Positions 25,023-29,892 of a stretch of 29,892 bases of DNA are shown here, piece after piece. Under the pieces are notes generated by a model that searched no databases, had not been told where the DNA came from, and saw nothing but the letters and a program-made list of their open reading frames with translations. The position numbers were made by a program, and so were the translations under genes. Position 1 is the stretch's first letter. Every line of letters starts with the position of its first letter. The DNA is from Microbacteriaceae bacterium UBA1487. Its GTDB lineage: Bacteria; Actinomycetota; Actinomycetes; Actinomycetales; Microbacteriaceae. The stretch lies in contig DCRR01000007.1 in NCBI GenBank assembly GCA_002325245.1, positions 89,223 through 119,114 on the forward strand. Reading direction: 5' to 3'.

Positions 25023-26080
25023 CGAGTGGTCTCCGTTCGAGGCGCCGCCAACGTGGCGCCGTCGGTGATGGCGCACGGCAAGGTGATGCGCAGCTCGTCT
25101 GCGGGCACCTCCGTGCGGGGGTCGAGGATGCGCCCGAGCAGGGCGAGAGCTTCGGAGCCGAGCTGCGTACGCGGCGGGCTCAGTCGGGTGAAGTCGGGGC
25201 CGATCTCGGTGCCGCGCGAAGGGTCGGCGAGCGCAATGATCGAAAGATCTCGCGGGATCTGGAGGCCCTCTGCCTCGGCGAGGCGGGAGATCGCGAGCGC
25301 GTGGGCGGGCGCTTCGACGAAGAGAACGGTGGCGCCGGAGTCGCGGAGGGCCGCCCAGTCGGCGTCAAGGTCGTGCCCGTCGCTGGCGCGCAGGAGCACC
25401 GGTTCGGTGCCGCGGCGGGCGAGCTCGTCAACGAGCCCGGCGCGGCGGTCGAGCACCGACTCACCGGTGCTGTCGAGGTGCAGCAACGCGACGCGGCGGT
25501 GGCCGAGCTCCCAGCTGCGGGCGACCAGCTCGGCGGTGCCGGTGACGTAGTCGGCGGCGACGTACGGAACGCCGGCGGCGTCGCGTCGACCGATTGCGAC
25601 GAACGGGAATCCGCTCTCGACGAGCCGCTCGAGCTCGCTGCCGTCCATCTCCTGACCGAGCAGCAGGCATCCGTCGGCGAGACGGAGTCGGTTGCTCTCG
25701 TGGAACAGGCTGCGACGTCCGCCGCTGACGGGGGCACTGGTGAACAGGAGCAGGTCGTAGCCGAGCTGCTCGGCCTCGGACTCGATGCCGGTGAGCAGGG
25801 CGGCGTAGAAGTCGAGGCTGGCGCTCGGGAAGGCGGGCTCGTAGGTGAAGACGCCGATGAGCCGGTTGCCGACGCCGGCAAGGCGGCGCGCGGCGGGGTC
25901 GGCGACGTATTCGGCCTCCTTGATGACCCGCAGCACGCGCTCGCGCGTCTCGGCGGGGATGCGGCTGAGCGCATCCGCCTTGCCGTTGAGCACCAGCGAC
26001 ACCGTCGACTGGCTCACGCCAGCGAGTTCGGCGATGCGGCGCTGGGTGACGCGCTGCGAGCCGTTCTGCGGGTTCGTCAT
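25019..26080 (-). CDS. LacI-family transcriptional regulator
   Basis: The protein has 353 residues. The HTH is RIAELAGVSQSTVSLVLNGK (14-33), followed by the hinge ADPAARRLAGVGNRLIGVFT and a periplasmic-binding-like effector domain (LLLFTSAP, DGCLLLGQEMDGSEL, VALLHLDSTGESVLDRR, SIIALADPSRG). GAGG precedes the ATG at 26080. It heads the five-gene operon and probably represses it by binding the two GCTAATGC-type operators just upstream, with release by a sugar-like inducer. Regulator-first order implies autoregulation. Confidence 0.95.
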   Translation of the reverse strand: MTNPQNGSQRVTQRRIAELAGVSQSTVSLVLNGKADALSRIPAETRERVLRVIKEAEYVADPAARRLAGVGNRLIGVFTYEPAFPSASLDFYAALLTGIESEAEQLGYDLLLFTSAPVSGGRRSLFHESNRLRLADGCLLLGQEMDGSELERLVESGFPFVAIGRRDAAGVPYVAADYVTGTAELVARSWELGHRRVALLHLDSTGESVLDRRAGLVDELARRGTEPVLLRASDGHDLDADWAALRDSGATVLFVEAPAHALAISRLAEAEGLQIPRDLSIIALADPSRGTEIGPDFTRLSPPRTQLGSEALALLGRILDPRTEVPADELRITLPCAITDGATLAAPRTETTR

Positions 26081-26132
26081 CGAGGTCCTCGTTCTGTTCG
26101 GCGGCGATGCCGGTGGTGCGGTGTCGTTGAGC

Positions 26133-26148
26133 GCTCATGCGCATTAGC
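26133..26148. promoter_or_regulatory. LacI-type operator O2 (one mismatch)
   Basis: GCTCATGCGCATTAGC is the same palindrome as O1 with one changed base. It is centred 32 bp, about three helical turns, from O1 and lies about 50 bp before the LacI start codon. The central CG is typical of LacI-family operators. Confidence 0.7.
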
Positions 26149-26163
26149 ACTCTGCTGTCGATC

Positions 26164-26181
26164 TGCTAATGCGCATTAGCA
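26164..26181. promoter_or_regulatory. LacI-type operator O1 (perfect palindrome)
   Basis: TGCTAATGCGCATTAGCA is a perfect 18-bp palindrome with central CG. It starts about where transcription from the TTGACA/TATACT promoter would begin, so a bound repressor would block initiation. Confidence 0.8.
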
Positions 26182-26190
26182 CTGCGGGCG

Positions 26191-26221
26191 AGTATACGCG
26201 GCCCATCCCGCCCCCTGTCAA
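26191..26221 (-). promoter_or_regulatory. Sigma70-type promoter of the LacI operon
   Basis: On the minus strand TTGACA (26221-26216) and TATACT (26196-26191) are separated by 19 bp. The -35 is consensus and the -10 differs at one base; the spacer is two bases longer than ideal. Operator O1 lies directly downstream. Confidence 0.75.
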
Positions 26222-26269
26222 CCCGGCCCCCGCCACTCCCCCGCCGAGCACTCAGCAGGAAAAGCGGGG

Positions 26270-26674
26270 CTAGATCGCGCGCACGCGGTTGTTGCGGGCC
26301 TCGTGGGTCAGCTCGGCGAGGCCGAGCGACTCGAGAAGCGGGGGCAGGTACATGCCGAAGCGCCCGCGGTAGCCCTTGCGGAGGCCGTACCAGCCGCCGA
26401 CCGGGTTGGATGCGTCACGGCCCCACGCCTCGACCGTGCCGGGGGCGGGCTCCTTCTTCTCGTCGGCCGCCCCGAGGTCGACCCAGTCCCCCTGCTCGCG
26501 CAGCCACGCGTACAGGTCGTCGATCGCACTCACGTGGTACGACAGCTTCGTCGAGCCGACCTGGCAGACGAGGGCGGGCGGGTCGGCGTCGAAGTCGCGG
26601 TACATCGTGTACGCGCTCGACCCGGGCGCGGTGGTCAGCTCCCAGGGCTCGTCCTTGGTGCCGCTTCCGCTCAT
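26270..26674 (-). CDS. Conserved hypothetical protein (possibly DUF6855)
   Basis: The protein has 134 residues, with a perfect GGAGGAGG ribosome site before ATG 26674. It is soluble, without cysteine-based sites apart from one Cys, and has a run of aromatic and Gly-rich motifs: DEPWELTTAPGSS, YTMYRDF, DDLYAWLREQGDWVDLGAADEKK, NPVGGWYGLRKGYRGRFG and a basic end EARNNRVRAI. This pattern recalls a small conserved actinobacterial family that I associate, without certainty, with DUF6855. No function is known to me. It stands alone between the LacI control region and another hypothetical gene, with no evident operon partner. Confidence 0.8.
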   Translation of the reverse strand: MSGSGTKDEPWELTTAPGSSAYTMYRDFDADPPALVCQVGSTKLSYHVSAIDDLYAWLREQGDWVDLGAADEKKEPAPGTVEAWGRDASNPVGGWYGLRKGYRGRFGMYLPPLLESLGLAELTHEARNNRVRAI

Positions 26675-26725
26675 GGCCGCCTCCTCCGTCGTTGATTCGA
26701 CGCTACTCCGCGACCCCGCCGGGGG

Positions 26726-27418
26726 CTAGGGCACCGGCGGCACGGCGGCGGCCAGCAGCGCCGCGATGTCGTCCGGCAGTTCGCGGAGAATCATCAGCTC
26801 GCTGACCTGCCGCGTCGAGCCGTCGGCGGGGATCGCGCCCACGATGCTCACGTCGATGCCGCGCCGGGGCACCCTGACCGACAGCGTCTCACTCGCCCGC
26901 CCGAGGTCGTTGCCGTTCCACCACGCGCGATCGCCGCTGAGCGCGATGGGGGCGTCGGCATCGGTCCACCGGATGTCATCGACGTAGGGGCAGTCCGGGG
27001 CGACGGCGCCATCCATCGGATGCCAGGTGCGCGTGCTCACCCGCTCCAACCGGGGCTCCGGCACCCCGACGAGCTCGGCAAGGGCCGGAACCAGCCCGCG
27101 AAACGCCTGCCCGAGCTCGTCGATGTCGAGGGGTGTGATCGGCCGAGTCACGACCGGCCGCGATCTGTTCGCGGCACGGCGCTCGTCGAAGGCGATGCGC
27201 CGCAGCGCAGCCGGGCGGGTGTGTGTGGCCGCGAGGTCACGAGCGGCAACGACGTGCGCCGGGCAGAACCACTCCTCGTCGGGCGGGTGACCGACGAATC
27301 CGTCGGCTTCGGCGCGCTCGCGCCAGGCGCGCGAATCGTCGGTGGGCTGGAAGCGCACGAGCCCTCCGGCGGGCTCCGCCAGCAGTTCGCCGCAGACGGC
27401 GCATTCCGGTGGTCGCAT
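26726..27418 (-). CDS. Hypothetical protein with N-terminal zinc-finger-like Cys/His set
   Basis: The protein has 230 residues from ATG 27418; a GTG at 27427 would add three residues, and neither has a strong ribosome site. The N-terminal 50 residues hold CAVC and, further on, FCPAHV, which together could bind zinc. The rest is a mixed alpha/beta region with many Trp and Asp residues and ends with a Pro/Val tail. I do not recognise the family. It diverges from the methyltransferase gene across 50 bp and lies 51 bp downstream of nothing but the preceding hypothetical gene on its strand, so the two could share a transcript. Confidence 0.7.
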   Translation of the reverse strand: MRPPECAVCGELLAEPAGGLVRFQPTDDSRAWRERAEADGFVGHPPDEEWFCPAHVVAARDLAATHTRPAALRRIAFDERRAANRSRPVVTRPITPLDIDELGQAFRGLVPALAELVGVPEPRLERVSTRTWHPMDGAVAPDCPYVDDIRWTDADAPIALSGDRAWWNGNDLGRASETLSVRVPRRGIDVSIVGAIPADGSTRQVSELMILRELPDDIAALLAAAVPPVP

Positions 27419-27468
27419 GCACTTCACTGTGCCAGCCGGGAGGCGCCGTCGCGCGTATTCTCAACGTC

Positions 27469-28095
27469 ATGTCTCAGAACGAAGCCGCCCAGTACTGGGA
27501 AGAGCGCTACTCGACGGCCACCCAGGTGTGGTCTGGCCGCGCCAACGCCTCCGTCGTCGCCGTCGCGAGTGAGCTGACGCCGGGCACCGCGCTGGATCTC
27601 GGATGCGGGGAGGGCGGCGACAGCCTGTGGCTGGCCGAACAGGGCTGGCGCGTCACCGGCGTCGACATCTCGCCGACCGCCGTGCGCCGCGGCGCCGACG
27701 AAGCGGCCCGCCGCGGGATCCCCGCCGACCGCAACACCTGGGTCGCCGCCGACCTGGAGACCTGGACCACCGATCAGCGCTTCGACCTGGTGAGCGCCTG
27801 CTTCCTGCAGTCGAACGTGACGCTCTCGCGCGAAGCGATTCTGCGCCGCGCCGCGACCCTCGTCGCCCCGGGCGGGCACCTGCTCGTCGTGGCGCACGCG
27901 GCCCCGCCGCCGTGGGCGCGGCACTTCCACGCCGAGATGCCGACCCCGGCCGAGGAGCTCGCCACGCTCGACCTGCCGGCGGATGGCTGGGAGACCGTGG
28001 CCGCCGAGGTGCGCGAGCGCCCGGCGACCGGCCCCGACGGCGAGTCGGCCGTACTCTTGGATTCAGTCGTCATCGTGCGACGAAAGGACGCCTAG
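27469..28095 (+). CDS. Class I SAM-dependent methyltransferase (TehB-like)
   Basis: The protein has 208 residues from ATG 27469. The SAM-binding motif I is DLGCGEGGDS (43-52), followed by GWRVTGVDIS with the acidic residue that holds the ribose, VAADLETW, and the RFDLVSACFL strand. The opening YWEERYS and overall length resemble tellurite-resistance TehB and thiopurine methyltransferase-like enzymes. The substrate is unknown; these enzymes often methylate toxic metalloids or thiols. The stop lies 3 bp before the thioredoxin-like gene, so the two form an operon that may deal with metals or thiol stress. Confidence 0.88.
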   Translation: MSQNEAAQYWEERYSTATQVWSGRANASVVAVASELTPGTALDLGCGEGGDSLWLAEQGWRVTGVDISPTAVRRGADEAARRGIPADRNTWVAADLETWTTDQRFDLVSACFLQSNVTLSREAILRRAATLVAPGGHLLVVAHAAPPPWARHFHAEMPTPAEELATLDLPADGWETVAAEVRERPATGPDGESAVLLDSVVIVRRKDA

Positions 28096-28098
28096 CCC

Positions 28099-28407
28099 AT
28101 GAGAATTCGACTTCTTCACATCGACGAGTGCCCCAACTGGGCCGATGCCGAGGTGCGACTGCGCGCGGCCCTGAACGAGCTCGGCCTCTCCGACACCCCC
28201 GTGGCAGTGGAGCTGCTCGCGACACCGGAGGACACCATCGGCACCGCCTTCGCCGGCTCGCCGACGATCGAGGTCGACGGCACCGACTTGTTCCCCTCCG
28301 ACGGCGCGACCAACGATCTCGCGTGCCGCGTCTACCGCACGCCGACCGGGCTCGCGGGACTTCCGACGCAGGAGCAGATCGTGGAGGCGCTGAACGGCCG
28401 CGTCTAG
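28099..28407 (+). CDS. Thioredoxin-like small protein with a single active-site Cys
   Basis: The protein has 102 residues. It begins with RIRLLHIDECPNW and keeps the cis-Pro region GSPTIEVDGTDLF, so the fold is thioredoxin-like. The usual CxxC is CPNW, with only Cys11; another Cys is at about residue 75 in DLACRVY. Similar one-cysteine proteins accompany mercury and alkylmercury genes in actinobacteria. It is 3 bp downstream of the methyltransferase gene, and its stop TAG shares the palindrome CTAG with the stop of the convergent merR-like gene. Confidence 0.82.
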   Translation: MRIRLLHIDECPNWADAEVRLRAALNELGLSDTPVAVELLATPEDTIGTAFAGSPTIEVDGTDLFPSDGATNDLACRVYRTPTGLAGLPTQEQIVEALNGRV

Positions 28408-28769
28408 TCGGCCGTCTGCGCGTAGTGCTCGATCTTCTCGTCGAGCACGCCGATCGCGGCGGCGAGCGCGTCCGCCCGTGCGGCGAGTTCGGCACGACGC
28501 TGCCGCAGGAACTCGCTGCGCTCCGTCTCGCGGCCGTCGCTTCGCAGCAGCGCGGTGAACTCGCGCAGGTCGGCGATGCCGAGCCCGGCGTCGCGCATGC
28601 ATGTGACCAGCCCGACCCAGGCGACCGCATCCGCGGTGTAGCGACGGTGGCCGGAGGCGTCCCGATCGACGGACGCGAGCAGACCTTCGCGCTCGTAGTA
28701 CCGCAGGGTCTCTTCGCTCAGTCCGGTGGCCTCGGCGACCTGGCCGATTCTCAGTGCGGTGGCGGTCAT
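28404..28769 (-). CDS. MerR-family transcriptional regulator
   Basis: The protein has 121 residues. The winged HTH starts RIGQVAEATGLSEETLRYYE (7-26), followed by HRRYTADAVAWVGLVTCMRDAGLGI and a C-terminal coiled coil (RQRRAELAARADALAAAIGVLDEKIEHY). No cysteine cluster for metal sensing is present; the only Cys is in the HTH-proximal helix. Such AKR-linked MerR proteins respond to small organic or oxidative signals. Its ATG overlaps the aldo/keto reductase stop by four bases, so it is second in that operon and probably controls the dyad promoter at 29721-29751. Confidence 0.94.
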   Translation of the reverse strand: MTATALRIGQVAEATGLSEETLRYYEREGLLASVDRDASGHRRYTADAVAWVGLVTCMRDAGLGIADLREFTALLRSDGRETERSEFLRQRRAELAARADALAAAIGVLDEKIEHYAQTAD

Positions 28770-29713
28770 GACACCGAGTCCAGCAGATTCCGCTGCTCCG
28801 CGCTGAGCCGCACGTCGCGGGCGGCCATCACCTCGTCGAGCTGCGCGACGGAGGAGACACCGACGATCGGCGTGATCGCGGGCGAGCCGCCCAAGAGCCA
28901 GGCGAGCACCACCTGGTTAGCGGTGGCGCCGGCCTCGCGCGCGACGGCGTCCACCGCGGCACGGCGACGCTCGGTTCCCGGATGCGCATAGGCGGCGGGC
29001 AGCGGCCGGTCCGGGTGCGCGTAGGCGCCGCTGAGCAACGTGCTGTACGCCCAGAGGGCGAGGTTCTCGGAGCGCACGAAGTCAAGCGATTCGGGGGTCA
29101 CGAGGGTGTGCCCGCCGTCGGGCAGTTCGGCGAACGAGACGGGCTGCAGGTAGCTCTGCCGCAGCTGGACGGCCGTGTACGGCTCGACCCCGGATGCGGT
29201 TGCGAGGCTGCGCGCCCGCTCCACCCGCCAGCTGGCGTGGTTGGATGCGCCGATCCGACGCGCGCGCCCGTCGGCGACGACCGCACCGAACGCCGCGACC
29301 TGATCGTCGAGCGGGACGCTGCGGTCTTCGACGTGCGCCCAGTAGAGGTCGACATGGTCGGTGCCGAGCCGCTCCAGCGATCGGGTGAGGGCGCCGTCGA
29401 TCACGGCCGGCGCGAGCCCCTCCATGGATTCGGGCCACGAACCGGCGACGAGCGGATCGGCGCCGACTTTTGTCGAGATCAGCACCAGCTCGCGTGTGCC
29501 GGGGTTGGCGGCAAGCCAGTCGCCGAGCATCCGCTCGCTCGCTCCGCCGAACCCGGTGTCGTCGCGCCAGAACGCGTAGTTGTCGGCCGTGTCGAGCCAC
29601 GTGCCGCCCAGGTCGACGAACCGGTCGAGGATCGGGAACGCCTCGTCGCGGCTCTGCCGCGTGCCGAAATACATGGTGCCGAGGGCGATCTGGGGCGAGG
29701 TGGGGTTCTCCAT
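28766..29713 (-). CDS. Aldo/keto reductase
   Basis: The protein has 315 residues from ATG 29713; a GTG three codons upstream (29722) is the alternative. The catalytic tetrad of the AKR barrel is complete: D41 and Y46 in LDTADNY, K82 in ISTKVG and H127 in YWAHVED. Also present are IGASNHASW and PIVGVSSVAQLDE near the end, where NADP binds. It reduces aldehydes or ketones with NADPH. It is first in a two-gene operon with a MerR regulator. No ribosome site precedes the ATG, and the predicted transcript start falls at or next to it, so a leaderless message is likely. Confidence 0.94.
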   Translation of the reverse strand: MENPTSPQIALGTMYFGTRQSRDEAFPILDRFVDLGGTWLDTADNYAFWRDDTGFGGASERMLGDWLAANPGTRELVLISTKVGADPLVAGSWPESMEGLAPAVIDGALTRSLERLGTDHVDLYWAHVEDRSVPLDDQVAAFGAVVADGRARRIGASNHASWRVERARSLATASGVEPYTAVQLRQSYLQPVSFAELPDGGHTLVTPESLDFVRSENLALWAYSTLLSGAYAHPDRPLPAAYAHPGTERRRAAVDAVAREAGATANQVVLAWLLGGSPAITPIVGVSSVAQLDEVMAARDVRLSAEQRNLLDSVS

Positions 29714-29720
29714 GCGGAGC

Positions 29721-29751
29721 ACTCAACACCCTGAAGTGCGGTTCAGGTCAA
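29721..29751 (-). promoter_or_regulatory. MerR-type promoter with dyad in a 19-bp spacer
   Basis: On the minus strand TTGACC (29751-29746) and a weak TTGAGT (29726-29721) are 19 bp apart, the long spacer that MerR activators correct. The dyad CCTGAA (29730-29735) / TTCAGG (29742-29747) with a 6-bp centre lies over the spacer. The ATG of the reductase is 7 bp past the -10, giving a leaderless start. The remaining bases to 29892 hold no gene that I can support. Confidence 0.6.
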
Positions 29752-29892
29752 GCTGCGCGGGTTTCCGCTCCGCGTTCAGAGACAGCAGCGCGCGGACTTG
29801 CAGTTCGAAGCCAGGGTTAGCTTCGCTTCTGAAGCGGCACTTCCAGGACGTGCGCCAAGCGATGACAGTCGTCGTGCCGCCTAGAGCGCACG

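Noticed and set aside
26156..26183. TGTCGA near the LacI operators as another ECF42 promoter
   Set aside because: The bases 16 positions downstream are AGCA, not CGA/TC, and a good sigma70 promoter explains the region.
29824..29836. CGCTTC-T-GAAGCG palindrome near the right end
   Set aside because: One-base loop and six-base arms, no gene context; likely chance.

Overview
The window is GC-rich, gene-dense DNA with short intergenic gaps, many ATGA start/stop overlaps, actinobacterial protein families and a match to the actinobacterial GlnR box. All of this points to Actinomycetota, most likely Microbacteriaceae. The genus is an inference. I see no rRNA, tRNA, CRISPR array, insertion sequence or phage gene.

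Left part (1-4373): an XdhC-type molybdoenzyme maturation factor (-) is divergent from an 8-oxoguanine-deaminase-like amidohydrolase (+) that lacks two expected metal ligands. A phthalate-dioxygenase-reductase-like flavo/iron-sulfur protein and an XRE-cupin regulator follow on the minus strand. The regulator faces the main operon across a control region that holds a full two-site GlnR-type nitrogen-control box and a separate perfect palindrome.

Central operon (4374-15939, +, 12 genes, no gap above about 65 bp): CodA-like deaminase, NitT/TauT/SsuABC-type ABC importer (ATPase, permease, lipoprotein), SDR dehydrogenase, FAD-linked oxidase, creatininase-family hydrolase, PNPOx-like flavoprotein, a MetF-like protein with an N-terminal four-cysteine domain, allantoinase, urate oxidase and guanine deaminase. 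Past a small sigma-factor module, uraD-uraH (-) and a MocA-like nucleotidyltransferase (+) complete much of a purine route: guanine, xanthine, urate, 5-hydroxyisourate, OHCU, allantoin, allantoate. Xanthine dehydrogenase itself is absent, although two of its maturation helpers are present. The middle five genes do not fit the textbook route and are the best candidate for an undescribed branch. REP-like palindromes sit at two gene junctions in this operon and are apparently translated as N-termini.

Sigma module (15940-18157): DUF1761 membrane protein, DGPF/YCII protein and an ECF42-type sigma factor with a long C-terminal extension. A sequence upstream matches the ECF42 promoter pattern.

LacI operon (20216-26221, -): LacI regulator, FAD-dependent oxidoreductase and a sugar-type ABC importer. 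It has a near-consensus promoter and two operators centred 32 bp apart. It is separated from the MocA-like gene by a perfect 18-bp-stem hairpin.

Right end (26270-29892): two hypothetical proteins, a SAM methyltransferase with a one-cysteine thioredoxin-like protein, and an aldo/keto reductase-MerR operon with a MerR-type promoter that suggests a leaderless transcript.
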